A DNA stretch of 64,000 nucleotides from Paraglaciecola arctica (GCF_018861065.1 NZ_JAHKQO010000007.1:225266-289265); one strand, 5' to 3'; positions 19,523 through 28,273 are shown, counted from the first letter of the stretch. Numbers and translations are program-made. The notes: generated by a model from the letters alone, not told the origin.

Positions 19523-19756
19523 GGTCTAATCCTTACTTATTGAATTGCTACTTTTGAAGCTCGCCTCACGAGGGGCGCGCATTGTAGCAAAAAATTAACC
19601 TCTCACAGTCTAAAAGTAGATGATTGTCTGGAGAAAGTGTTTTATTGTGGGTCGGTAAACCTGTAGTTAAGTTTGTTTGAGCACAAGTGTTTACTACTAG
19701 CGCGACAGCATGATTTAACTGACAGGCACTTTATCTAAGTCCTTCAGGAGCGCCGG

Positions 19757-21154
19757 ATGCCAAGAAAAAAAGAACTAAGTTCAAAGATTTACGTTTTAGA
19801 TACCAATATTCTCCTCCATGAACCACTAGCCTTTTTGTCCTTTAAAGAAAATGACGTCGTAGTTCCTATGACTGTGCTTGAAGAGCTGGATTATATTAAA
19901 GATAGTAAAAAAGATGTGGCTAGGGATGCCCGAGTGTCTATCCGTGCAATGGAGGATTTACTTCATGAAGCCACACCGGAAGAGTTAATGCAGGGTGTGT
20001 CAATGCAAGGGATGGGGGCGGGAGACTCAGCACCTACTGGTAGTCTTTCTATTTTTGTCGATCATGGTATGCCTGTCTCGCAGCAAGTGTTCACTAGCAA
20101 TGAAAACGATAACCGCATTATCAATAGCGCCTTGTATTTACAAAAAACACAACATTCAAAACAGGTAGTACTGGTCACCAAAGATATCAACATGCGACTA
20201 AAAGCTAAGGGAGCAGGATTAGCCCATGTTGAAGACTACCGAACCGATCAGATGGTCACCGATATCAAATACTTGTCGAAAGGCTTCCATCAGTTTGCCG
20301 GAGACTTTTGGGATGAAGTGAAGTCTGTCGATAGTCGTACAGAAGGCCGAGACACTATTCACACTATTGAGCGTAAGGTGTTACCAGAAGCTTATGTAAA
20401 TGAATATTTGTTAGATGAAAGTCAACACTTTGCTGGGTTAGTCGAATCGGTCACTAGCGAACATTTGGAGGTGTTAGACCTTGGTTATGAACGTCTTATG
20501 GGGCGCAAAGCTTGGGGTATTACCCCAAAAAATATTGGGCAAGCGATCGGATTACATTCGTTACTTGATCCACATATTGATTTAGTCATATTAACTGGGC
20601 CTGCGGGCAGTGGTAAGACTCTTTTGGCATTGGCTGCGGCACTTGAAATGGTCGTAGAAAGAAACATGTACGATAAAATTATCGTCACTAGAAGTACCCC
20701 AGAAATAGCTGAATCTATTGGTTTTTTACCCGGTACGGAAGAGGAAAAGATGGCACCCTGGCTTGCTGCAATTACTGATAGTTTAGAAGTGCTACATAAA
20801 AATGACGAAAATGCGAAAGGATCCATGAGTTACATCATGGAGAAAGCCAATATTCAGTTTAAATCAGTCAATTTTATGCGTGGTCGCAGCATTCAAAATG
20901 CCATAGTCATCCTCGACGAGTCGCAAAATCTCACGGCGTCGCAACTAAAAACTATCATTACTCGCTGCGGCGAGGGCACTAAGTTAATTTGTAGTGGCAA
21001 TTTGGCGCAAATAGACAGTAATTACTTAAGTGCTGTCACGTCGGGTTTAACCTACATCGTTGAGAAATTCAAAAACTTCTCTGGTAGCGCAACAATCAAT
21101 CTAGACGGAGTGGTACGCAGTCGACTAGCTGAATTTGCTGAAGAACAGCTCTAA
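19757..21154 (+). CDS. PIN-PhoH fusion ATPase/ribonuclease (PhoH2/YlaK type)
   Basis: A 465-residue fusion of an N-terminal PIN nuclease domain (VLDTNILLHEP with the first acidic residue; VVPMTVLEELD; DNRIINSAL) and a C-terminal PhoH P-loop ATPase (LTGPAGSGKTLLALAAALE, Walker A near residue 280; Walker B in IVILDESQNL). Homologues unwind and cleave RNA. This is the separate long PhoH-family protein, not the short ybeZ product next to ybeY. The ATG has CAGGAG upstream. It stands alone, divergent from rapA. Confidence 0.88.
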   Translation: MPRKKELSSKIYVLDTNILLHEPLAFLSFKENDVVVPMTVLEELDYIKDSKKDVARDARVSIRAMEDLLHEATPEELMQGVSMQGMGAGDSAPTGSLSIFVDHGMPVSQQVFTSNENDNRIINSALYLQKTQHSKQVVLVTKDINMRLKAKGAGLAHVEDYRTDQMVTDIKYLSKGFHQFAGDFWDEVKSVDSRTEGRDTIHTIERKVLPEAYVNEYLLDESQHFAGLVESVTSEHLEVLDLGYERLMGRKAWGITPKNIGQAIGLHSLLDPHIDLVILTGPAGSGKTLLALAAALEMVVERNMYDKIIVTRSTPEIAESIGFLPGTEEEKMAPWLAAITDSLEVLHKNDENAKGSMSYIMEKANIQFKSVNFMRGRSIQNAIVILDESQNLTASQLKTIITRCGEGTKLICSGNLAQIDSNYLSAVTSGLTYIVEKFKNFSGSATINLDGVVRSRLAEFAEEQL

Positions 21155-21224
21155 GGCTCGGCTAATGTCGGTTGCGTCATTCCATTTTTTCAGTCAAACG
21201 ACTATGGGGTGATATGGACATCCT

Positions 21225-21267
21225 ACTGAACTCAGAATAACAAAACGTAAGTCATTCTGAGTTCAGT
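21225..21267. repeat. Perfect 14-bp inverted repeat between phoH and uxuB
   Basis: The arms ACTGAACTCAGAAT (21225-21238) and ATTCTGAGTTCAGT (21254-21267) are exact complements separated by 15 bases. It lies about 70 bases after the PhoH-family stop and about 150 bases before uxuB. No T tract follows on either strand, so a simple intrinsic terminator is not clear. It could be a weak terminator or an operator for the downstream operon. Confidence 0.6.
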
Positions 21268-21309
21268 TAACATCATATTTAGGTGTTGAATCCTCAATAA
21301 CTTTTCTTC

Positions 21310-21355
21310 AAATTGGTAAGGCCACTTGACACTTTTGTCTCTGGGGTTGTACCAT
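21310..21355 (+). promoter_or_regulatory. Candidate uxuB-lar promoter with ExuR/UxuR-like half-site
   Basis: AAATTGGTA at 21310-21318 equals one half of the palindromic operator known for the ExuR/UxuR repressors (AAATTGGTA-TACCAATTT); the other half is poorly kept (GGCCACTT). It abuts a good -35, TTGACA (21326-21331), followed after 18 bases by a weak -10, TACCAT (21350-21355). The arrangement would let the GntR regulator encoded at the operon's end block RNA polymerase. It is also why I place the uxuB start downstream of this promoter. Confidence 0.4.
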
Positions 21356-21418
21356 CCTGTGTCATCACTGAGCAACTCTCAAAGCTCCTTTTATAAATTC
21401 GTGAATAGCAGGCAGTAT

Positions 21419-22885
21419 ATGCGCCAAGAACTCAGACAGTTAAGTCAAACGTGTTTGCAATCGAAGGATTGTGTTAATCATGCTTCGGATGTTATCTACC
21501 CTTCGTACCAGCGAGAAAAAGTAAATATGGGTATTGTGCATTTAGGTTTGGGAGCTTTTCATCGATCTCATCAAGCGATGTACACCGAGCAATTATTAAA
21601 TCTGCAAGGTGGAGGCGATTGGGGAATATGTGCGGTTAGCTTTAATAATCAAAGATTACAACAACAGCTAAATAAACAAGATTGTTTGTACACTACTGCA
21701 ATTTTAGATGTAAAAGATAGCTATCAAGTAGTAGCCGCCATTAAACAAGTATTAGTGGTTAGAACACAGGCAGCCGCTGTTATAGAGCGTATGGCCGATG
21801 AAACAACTAAGATTGTTACCCTTACTGTCACAGAGAAAGGTTACTGTTTGAACGCGGAAGGCGTATTAGACGAAAACTTACCAGAAATTATCAGTGATTT
21901 AGGTGCACTGGAACAACCTAAATCGACTATTGGGTTGATAGTAGCGGCACTTAGGTTACGTTTTGAAAAAGGTATTCAGCCTTTTAACGTCATTGCCTGT
22001 GATAATTTGCCTGAAAACGGCCGAAAGTTAAAATCTGCAGTGATCCAATTTGCCACAAAAATCTCTGGCGATTTGGCGGGTTGGATAGATCACCAAATCC
22101 AGTTTCCGAATACCATGGTAGACAGTATTACACCTAAAACCGAATCCTCTACTGTTGAGCTGATTAAAAATAAACTGGGTTATATTGATGAAGCACCGGT
22201 GCAACGAGAAATGTTTTCTCAGTGGGTAATCGAAGACTGCCCGGGTATGGTGCGGCCCGAATGGGAAAAAGTAGGTGTGGTTTTTACTGATAATGTTGAG
22301 TCTTTTGAAAATGCTAAACTCAGAATCTTAAATGGGCTACATTCGGCACTTGCTTATATGGGTCTACTAATGGGTTATGAAACTGTGTATCAAGCAGTCT
22401 CCGATAAAAATGTTAAGGCGTTTCTAGTCGCTCTGGTTGATGATGAGGTCATTCCCACAATTGAAGCACCTTTAGGTCTCGATTTACACCAGTATTCTCG
22501 GGCTATTTTGGCGCGATTTGAAAACCCTAAAATTAAACATTTACTCAGTCAAATAGCTTGTGATGGCTCAATAAAAATTCCGGTGCGTACCTTAGCGCCA
22601 ATCCAGAATAATATTGCACACAATAGAAGTTTTAAAATGTTGTCTAGGGTGGTGGCCGCGTGGATACACTTTATACGAGTCAGTGTTGCCAAAAATCAAC
22701 GGCTACATGATCCAAGAGCAACAGAATTAATTGATGCTGTGAATAAGTTTCAAGGCAATAGCAGTGAAGATGTCAATATGTTTTTAGGTATCAATGGGTT
22801 ACTGCCAGACTCTTTGAGGAAAAACCTTAGTTTTATTTCCCATGTACAAGATGCGTATGCCGATATTGCGGTCACACTAAAATAA
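21419..22885 (+). CDS. uxuB: UxuB-like D-mannonate oxidoreductase (fructuronate reductase)
   Basis: Long-chain mannitol dehydrogenase family protein that interconverts D-fructuronate and D-mannonate with NAD(H). The nucleotide-binding start is IVHLGLGAFHRSHQAMYT, then DWGICAVS; the substrate/catalytic region is FPNTMVDSITPKT, with catalytic-type Lys240. From the ATG at 21419 it has 488 residues, the usual UxuB length; the reading frame stays open 31 codons further but that part overlaps a good promoter. It opens an operon with gluconokinase and lar genes and an ExuR-like regulator, which favours the uronate assignment over mannitol 2-dehydrogenase. The family alone does not settle the substrate. 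Confidence 0.78.
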   Translation: MRQELRQLSQTCLQSKDCVNHASDVIYPSYQREKVNMGIVHLGLGAFHRSHQAMYTEQLLNLQGGGDWGICAVSFNNQRLQQQLNKQDCLYTTAILDVKDSYQVVAAIKQVLVVRTQAAAVIERMADETTKIVTLTVTEKGYCLNAEGVLDENLPEIISDLGALEQPKSTIGLIVAALRLRFEKGIQPFNVIACDNLPENGRKLKSAVIQFATKISGDLAGWIDHQIQFPNTMVDSITPKTESSTVELIKNKLGYIDEAPVQREMFSQWVIEDCPGMVRPEWEKVGVVFTDNVESFENAKLRILNGLHSALAYMGLLMGYETVYQAVSDKNVKAFLVALVDDEVIPTIEAPLGLDLHQYSRAILARFENPKIKHLLSQIACDGSIKIPVRTLAPIQNNIAHNRSFKMLSRVVAAWIHFIRVSVAKNQRLHDPRATELIDAVNKFQGNSSEDVNMFLGINGLLPDSLRKNLSFISHVQDAYADIAVTLK

Positions 22886-22928
22886 AATTTTCGCTGCAAG
22901 TAACGGCATGAATGATGAGGATATTTGA

Positions 22929-23417
22929 ATGATATTTATTGTAATGGGGGTAAGTGGCTGTGGTAAATCCACAGTAGGGCGATTGTTAGCGGAAAAATTG
23001 TCATTACCTTTTTATGATGCCGATGATTTTCATTTTCCTGAGAACGTAAAAAAAATGGAAAGTGGTATTCCATTAACAGATGCAGACCGAAAGCCATGGT
23101 TAACATTGTTAGCAGATAACATTAAATCATGGGAATCATCTGGTGGAGCTGTATTGGCGTGTTCTGCATTGAAACAGGTTTATCGAGATTGCTTGTCTTC
23201 AACAACCTCTGCTGGGATCGTCAAATATATCTATTTAGAAGGCGATAAAGCGTTACTACATTCTCGATTAACCAGCAGAGAAGCGCACTTCATGCCAGAT
23301 ACTTTGCTGGATAGCCAACTGCAAACATTGGAGACTCCTGTGGAAGCCATATGTGTATCAATTGCACAGCCTTTAGATGCCATGCTGGCTCAAATTTTAG
23401 AGGACGTTAATTTATGA
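22929..23417 (+). CDS. gntK: Gluconokinase (GntK-like)
   Basis: Phosphorylates D-gluconate to 6-phosphogluconate, feeding the Entner-Doudoroff and pentose-phosphate routes. The 162-residue protein has the P-loop GVSGCGKST (residues 7-15), the gluconate-binding block FYDADDFHFPENVKKMESGIPLTDADRKPWL and ACSALKQVYRD, all standard GntK features. It begins 43 bases after uxuB and overlaps the larA-like start by 4 bases (ATGA), so the two are translationally coupled. That coupling suggests the LarA homologue makes or uses gluconate. Confidence 0.9.
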   Translation: MIFIVMGVSGCGKSTVGRLLAEKLSLPFYDADDFHFPENVKKMESGIPLTDADRKPWLTLLADNIKSWESSGGAVLACSALKQVYRDCLSSTTSAGIVKYIYLEGDKALLHSRLTSREAHFMPDTLLDSQLQTLETPVEAICVSIAQPLDAMLAQILEDVNL

Positions 23418-24703
23418 CTTATCCAATTCATTGTGTTGACACCCAGCACACGTATTCTGATGATGACTTGACGAAAATTATCGATGATTTTATTGCGCAA
23501 AAAGCAACTCATGCTAAGCGTATTTTGATTCTTCCTCCTGATATTACGAGATTTTACTCAAAAGCAGGCTTTATTAGTTCTTATCTGTATCAGCAACTGA
23601 AAGACCATGCAGAAATCTATTTTTTACCGGCCCTAGGTACTCACGAGCCTATGTCGGAAAAAGAAATTGATGCCATGTTTGGCACTGAAATTCCTAAAGA
23701 GTTGTTTCTTCCACATTTTTGGCGCAGTGATGTGGTTAAGCTAGGTGAGATATCCGCCGCTAGAATATCCGAGTTATCCGAAGGTAAACTTGATTGTTCA
23801 ATGGAAGTGGCGGTCAATAAACTGTTACTCGACGAAAAATGGGATCTTATTATCTCTGTTGGGCAAATTGTGCCTCACGAGGTTATTGGTATGGCTAACT
23901 ACACCAAAAATGTATTGGTGGGTACAGGTGGCTCAGATACTATTCATAAATCCCACTACTTAGGTGCGGTTTATGGTATGGAGCGCATTATGGGGCGCAC
24001 CTACACCCCTGTTCGCAAAGCCTTAAACGAAGGGTTTGACAGCTATCTTCGCCACCTACCTATAGAGTTTATCCTCACTGTATTGGGCAAAAAAAATGGC
24101 ACATTAGCGCTGCAGGGCGTTTTTTGTGGTAACCAAGATGAAACCTATGAAGAAGCCTGTAAGTTAAGTCAGCAGTTAAACTTAAACCTATTAGATAAAC
24201 CCATTCAAAAAGCCATAGTATTCTTGGAGCCCGCTGAATTTAAAACTACTTGGTTAGGAAACAAAGCTATCTATCGAACCCGCATGGCGATGGCCGATGA
24301 CGGTGAATTGATAATATTGGCACCTGGGCTACATCGTTTTGGAGAAGATATTGAAATTGATCAACTAATACGAAAGTACGGTTATAAAACCACAGATGAA
24401 ACTTTAGCGGCAGTCAATCACAATGCCGAACTAGAGAACAATTTGTCGGCTGCAGCACATTTGATTCATGGTACGGCAGATAATCGTTTTAAAGTGACTT
24501 ATTGCCCTGATGATGGGGTTACCCAACAAGAAATTGAATCAGTTAATTATCAATACTGTCACTACAAAGACATGCTTGAGCGTTATCCCATTGAAAAGAT
24601 GGTCAACGGTTGGAATACCCTTGAAGATGGTGAAGAAATATTTTACGTCAGTAATCCAGCGTTAGGATTATGGGCCACTAAACAAAATTTTGAACATCAA
24701 TAA
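23414..24703 (+). CDS. LarA-family nickel-pincer hydroxyacid racemase/epimerase
   Basis: A 429-residue homologue of lactate racemase LarA, which uses the nickel-pincer nucleotide (NPN) cofactor to invert the carbon bearing a 2-hydroxyacid OH. Key LarA positions are conserved: PPDITR (Asp43, Arg46), GTHEP, His101 as likely counterpart of His108, and His155, Lys165 and His181, spaced exactly as LarA His174, Lys184 (cofactor tether) and His200 (nickel ligand). The superfamily contains malate, phenyllactate and hydroxyglutarate racemases and D-gluconate 2-epimerases. Here it is coupled to gntK and near uxuB, so I infer a gluconate/mannonate 2-epimerase rather than lactate racemase. The exact substrate is unproven. 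Confidence 0.82.
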   Translation: MTYPIHCVDTQHTYSDDDLTKIIDDFIAQKATHAKRILILPPDITRFYSKAGFISSYLYQQLKDHAEIYFLPALGTHEPMSEKEIDAMFGTEIPKELFLPHFWRSDVVKLGEISAARISELSEGKLDCSMEVAVNKLLLDEKWDLIISVGQIVPHEVIGMANYTKNVLVGTGGSDTIHKSHYLGAVYGMERIMGRTYTPVRKALNEGFDSYLRHLPIEFILTVLGKKNGTLALQGVFCGNQDETYEEACKLSQQLNLNLLDKPIQKAIVFLEPAEFKTTWLGNKAIYRTRMAMADDGELIILAPGLHRFGEDIEIDQLIRKYGYKTTDETLAAVNHNAELENNLSAAAHLIHGTADNRFKVTYCPDDGVTQQEIESVNYQYCHYKDMLERYPIEKMVNGWNTLEDGEEIFYVSNPALGLWATKQNFEHQ

Positions 24704-24741
24704 GTTCATAGCTTTAAACTAACATCCAGCGGTAACTATAT

Positions 24742-25965
24742 ATGGTTTTTCATCCTAAAAAATTACATATCCATCTTGATATAGTAGGTGGTATTGCGGG
24801 TGATATGTTTATCGCTGCAATCTTAGATACCTTTGAGGGATTGCAAGCCGATGTACTCAAGTCAGTTGCAACTGTGTTGCCGCCAGAACAAGGTTCCGCT
24901 GTTCTATCTAAGGGTATTAACTCAGGTATAAGTGGTTTACGTTTTCAGTTGCAACCACACTCCGCTGAGAAAACTGATGCTGACTCTCATCCTCACTCTC
25001 ACGCTAAAGACTCACATCATCACACAACCTATAAGTATCTTTGCGAGTATCTGCAAAAAAGTGCGCTAGACCCAGAGGTGATTCGAGTGGCGATCGAGTT
25101 ATTGACCATAGTAGCAAAGGCAGAGGCGAAAATTCATGGCACAACCTTAGACGAAGTGCATTTTCATGAATTAGCCGATTGGGATTCTTTGATGGACGTT
25201 GTCGCTAGTGCTAGCATTTTAGTTGCGCTTTCACTTAGTTCTTGGAGTATTTCAAAATTACCCCTAGGTGGAGGTTTAGTGCAAACCCAACATGGGCTTA
25301 TTCCTGTACCTGCACCAGCCACTTCCGAAATTTTGATAGGATTTGATTTTTTTGATGACGGCATTCAAGGAGAGCGTATTACTCCAACTGGGGCTGCAAT
25401 TTTACGTTATTTGTGGAATAACGAATTAATAACGCAACCTCAACAAGGTGTGTTGCAGGCAACTGGTTATGGCTTGGGCAGCAAAGTCTTTTCCGGTATG
25501 CCAAATATTCTCCGTGGTCTGTTATTTGATAAACAAACTACTGCAAGTGAACAACAAGGTACTGTGGTGCTGATTGAGTTTGACGTGGACGATATGACTT
25601 CAGAAGAGTTGGCATTATCAGTGGATTTATTGAGAGCCTACCAAGGTGTGGTAGATGTGGTAGTGCAAACCGCTAGAGGCAAAAAAAATAGGGCGGTAGA
25701 AGTCGTTCGTATTTTAGCTAGCCCTGAGCATTATCAAAATGTTATCGAATATTGTTTTCTCGAAACAACCACTATTGGTTTACGTTATCGTTTTGAAACA
25801 AGACGTTTTCTGAAAAGAGACTTGTTAGAAGTTGACGGTGATAATTATAAAAGTGTCACGCGCCCAGATGGCAGTCAAACCCTTAAGATTGAGCATGACC
25901 AATTAAGCTCAATCGCTACGTTACAAAAGCGTCGCATTAAACAAAACAAGATAGAGCCGTTTTAG
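24742..25965 (+). CDS. larC: LarC, nickel insertion protein for the pincer cofactor
   Basis: CTP-dependent cyclometallase that inserts nickel into the pyridinium dithiocarboxylate nucleotide to complete the NPN cofactor. The 407-residue protein has the N-terminal HLDIVGGIAGDMFIAAILD block, a His-rich loop (about residues 83-94, probable nickel handling), DEVHFHELADWDSLMDVV, and a C-terminal domain with VLIEFDVDDMTSEELA. It is one continuous frame, whereas in Lactobacillus plantarum the protein is made through a programmed frameshift between larC1 and larC2. It lies 38 bases after the larA-like gene. Confidence 0.92.
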   Translation: MVFHPKKLHIHLDIVGGIAGDMFIAAILDTFEGLQADVLKSVATVLPPEQGSAVLSKGINSGISGLRFQLQPHSAEKTDADSHPHSHAKDSHHHTTYKYLCEYLQKSALDPEVIRVAIELLTIVAKAEAKIHGTTLDEVHFHELADWDSLMDVVASASILVALSLSSWSISKLPLGGGLVQTQHGLIPVPAPATSEILIGFDFFDDGIQGERITPTGAAILRYLWNNELITQPQQGVLQATGYGLGSKVFSGMPNILRGLLFDKQTTASEQQGTVVLIEFDVDDMTSEELALSVDLLRAYQGVVDVVVQTARGKKNRAVEVVRILASPEHYQNVIEYCFLETTTIGLRYRFETRRFLKRDLLEVDGDNYKSVTRPDGSQTLKIEHDQLSSIATLQKRRIKQNKIEPF

Positions 25966-25992
25966 CTAGCGAACTATCATTAGGTACTCATT

Positions 25993-26793
25993 ATGACACC
26001 CACCAAAGTTAAAAAGCTTGTTGCATACTTTAACCAATTTGAGAGTTTTTCTATCGCGGTAAGTGGTGGTATCGACAGCATGATATTGGCTTACATTGCG
26101 AATCGTTTTTCCAACGCAAAAGTAAAAATTGTGCATGCCTTCTCTCCAGCTGTGCCAGATGCAGCATTGCAACGAGTGAAACAACATGCAAAGCGTTATC
26201 AATGGGATTTACAGATTGTTAATGCTCGAGAATTTGCTGATCCCAACTACATAAATAATCCGCTTAATCGCTGTTATTTTTGTAAAAGTAATTTGTACAC
26301 CAGAATTTCTGAATGCAACCAAGGTGTGATTTTTTCAGGTACTAACTTGGATGATCTAAGCGATTATCGACCAGGGTTAGAAGCGGCCAAAGAACTAAGC
26401 GTGAAACACCCTTATGTCGAGGTGGGCATAGATAAAGCTGCCATATACTCAATTGCTGAGCACTTTGGTCTGGCCGAATTACATGCCTTGCCCGCACAAC
26501 CCTGTCTCGCAAGCCGTGTTGAAACGGGTATAAAAATTAACGCAGATGATCTGGGTTTTATTAACAAGATTGAAGAAAAAACACGACTACTGATACCGCT
26601 GCAAAAAAATATCCGTTGCAGAATTACTCATCAAGGCACCTTTGTCGAGATAGATAAGCTACCTGAGACTCGTCTTTTTGATGATCTATCAAATGTATTA
26701 AGTCATATGTGTGAACAAGATGGGCGCATATTTTCAGGTATTAGAACTTACCAGAAAGGTTCTGCCTTTATAAATGGTGTTGCCCATGTCTAA
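25993..26793 (+). CDS. larE: LarE, sulfur transferase for the pincer cofactor
   Basis: Adenylates and thiolates the nicotinate-derived precursor to make its thioacids. The 266-residue PP-loop protein has SGGIDS (residues 24-29) as ATP site. The sacrificial-type cysteine is Cys171 in PAQPCLASRVETG. In addition Cys94 and Cys97 form NRCYFCK, giving the three-cysteine version seen in LarE proteins thought to use an iron-sulfur cluster rather than sacrificing a single cysteine. It follows larC by 27 bases and its end overlaps larB. Confidence 0.92.
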   Translation: MTPTKVKKLVAYFNQFESFSIAVSGGIDSMILAYIANRFSNAKVKIVHAFSPAVPDAALQRVKQHAKRYQWDLQIVNAREFADPNYINNPLNRCYFCKSNLYTRISECNQGVIFSGTNLDDLSDYRPGLEAAKELSVKHPYVEVGIDKAAIYSIAEHFGLAELHALPAQPCLASRVETGIKINADDLGFINKIEEKTRLLIPLQKNIRCRITHQGTFVEIDKLPETRLFDDLSNVLSHMCEQDGRIFSGIRTYQKGSAFINGVAHV

Positions 26794-27457
26794 CTTTGTA
26801 TGGGACAAAAACAGACAATCACGCACCGCGGTCGCAGAAGCGGTATTTTGTGAGAATAAAAATTCCGAAGACCTATGTAATATCATTGAGTTTAATGTAA
26901 AAAACAACACGACTGTATTGCTAACTCGCTTAGCACCAACTCAAAGGTTGGCTCTACCTGAAGCCCTCGGTCAACAACTTGATTATGATGAATCTTCGCA
27001 AACCGCGATCCTAAATTACACTCCCCATACACAATTACATTCTGGAATTTGCATAGTAACGGCGGGCACTTCAGACATGCAGGTCGCAAAAGAGGCACAA
27101 CGCACCTTAGTCTTTAACGGCTTTGATTCCCCCATTTATGCCGACCTTGGGGTGGCGGGGTTGTGGCGTTTATTAGATAAAATAGACGATATCAGAAGGC
27201 ACAAAATTATTATTGCTTTGGCTGGAATGGAAGGGGCGTTATTTAGCGTACTTGCGGGCCTTGTTAGTGCTCCCGTTATTGCAGTACCGACTTCAGTTGG
27301 ATACGGTGTTTCAACTGGGGGGAAAACCGCTCTCGATAGCGCTTTAGCGTCATGCTCGCCAGGAATATTAACCGTCAACATTGATAACGGTTTTGGCGCA
27401 GCCAATGCGGCGATTAAAATCATGAAGCAATTTGTAATTGATAACCATTTATCATGA
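26774..27457 (+). CDS. larB: LarB, nicotinate adenine dinucleotide carboxylase/hydrolase
   Basis: First enzyme of nickel-pincer cofactor synthesis: carboxylates the pyridinium ring of nicotinic acid adenine dinucleotide and cleaves off AMP. The C-terminal two thirds is the PurE-like domain (IVTAGTSDMQVAKEAQRTL, then GMEGALFSVLAGLVSAPVIAVPTSVGYG and NIDNGFGAANAAIKI). The start is ambiguous between ATG 26774 and ATG 26786; either overlaps the end of larE, so translation is probably coupled. With larC and larE the cofactor pathway is complete in this operon. Confidence 0.92.
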   Translation: MVLPMSNFVWDKNRQSRTAVAEAVFCENKNSEDLCNIIEFNVKNNTTVLLTRLAPTQRLALPEALGQQLDYDESSQTAILNYTPHTQLHSGICIVTAGTSDMQVAKEAQRTLVFNGFDSPIYADLGVAGLWRLLDKIDDIRRHKIIIALAGMEGALFSVLAGLVSAPVIAVPTSVGYGVSTGGKTALDSALASCSPGILTVNIDNGFGAANAAIKIMKQFVIDNHLS

Positions 27458-27517
27458 CGCCAATTAATTTAAATACACCTAATTTTGTTTGTGTCAGTAA
27501 CAGTAGGGGAAAATAGA

Positions 27518-28234
27518 ATGAAGGGGTTGGAGCAATTCCAAGTGATCACAACACAAAGATTGTACATTAAAATTGCTGAGCAATTGCGAGCTTTGATCGA
27601 AAAGGGTGTGTATCAACCCGGTGATCGATTTCCTGCTGAGAGAGCGTTAGCAGAAAAGTTAGGTGTGAGCCGCCCTACTATACGTGAAGCTATGATTGCC
27701 CTTGAAATCTCCGGCATTATCGAAATCCGCACCGGATCCGGTATTTATGTGTCAGACAAGCCTAATTTGCCGGCATTGAAACTCACGGATTCAGGAATTG
27801 GACCATTTGAAATATTGGAGATGCGCGGCGCGCTAGAGCCTGAAATATGTGCATTAGCGGCGCAAAGAATTACCGATGAACAAATTCAGCGCTTAAATCA
27901 GATTATAGAAGCAATGCAAGAAGAAGAGAAACAACCTGATGCTTCTGAAAAAGCTGATGGTGAATTTCATATGCTGATAGCTGAAGCATCACAAAACAGT
28001 GCTATGTACCATTGTGTGAAGTGGTTGTGGGACCTGAGAAATCAATCGGTCTTAAGTGATGCGTTCTTAAAAAAAATAAGAGAAGAAGGTGTACATCCTT
28101 CGATAGAAGACCATAAACATATCGCTAAGGCGTTAGCACAAAGAAATCCAGAAATGGCAAGGCAAGCTATGAAAAATCACCTAGATAACGCTACTGCAAA
28201 TGCAGCGGGGCATTTTGAAAAAAATACTGAGTAA
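27518..28234 (+). CDS. ExuR/UxuR-type GntR-family transcriptional regulator (FadR/FCD subfamily)
   Basis: A 238-residue repressor-type protein with an N-terminal winged helix-turn-helix (about 14-78; RFPAERALAEKLGVSRPTIREAMIALE and IRTGSGIYV) and a C-terminal FCD ligand domain whose metal/ligand residues appear in DGEFHMLIAEAS, DHKHI and MKNHLDN. The linker GPFEILEMRGALEPEI closely resembles E. coli ExuR and UxuR, which respond to hexuronates. I chose the ATG at 27518 because GGGGA lies about 8 bases upstream; a longer frame from TTG 27485 is less likely. It closes the uxuB-lar operon and is its probable regulator. Confidence 0.85.
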   Translation: MKGLEQFQVITTQRLYIKIAEQLRALIEKGVYQPGDRFPAERALAEKLGVSRPTIREAMIALEISGIIEIRTGSGIYVSDKPNLPALKLTDSGIGPFEILEMRGALEPEICALAAQRITDEQIQRLNQIIEAMQEEEKQPDASEKADGEFHMLIAEASQNSAMYHCVKWLWDLRNQSVLSDAFLKKIREEGVHPSIEDHKHIAKALAQRNPEMARQAMKNHLDNATANAAGHFEKNTE

Positions 28235-28273
28235 AATAGCCTAAAAACCTACTGTTTTTACAGTTAAAATTGA

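Noticed and set aside
21326-21418. N-terminal extension of uxuB from a TTG at 21326
   Set aside because: The extension overlaps a good -35/-10 pair, and the protein from ATG 21419 already has the normal family length.
23414-24703. Plain lactate racemase annotation for the LarA homologue
   Set aside because: The family residues fit, but the neighbours (uxuB, gntK, ExuR-like regulator, no lactate genes) argue for a sugar-acid substrate.
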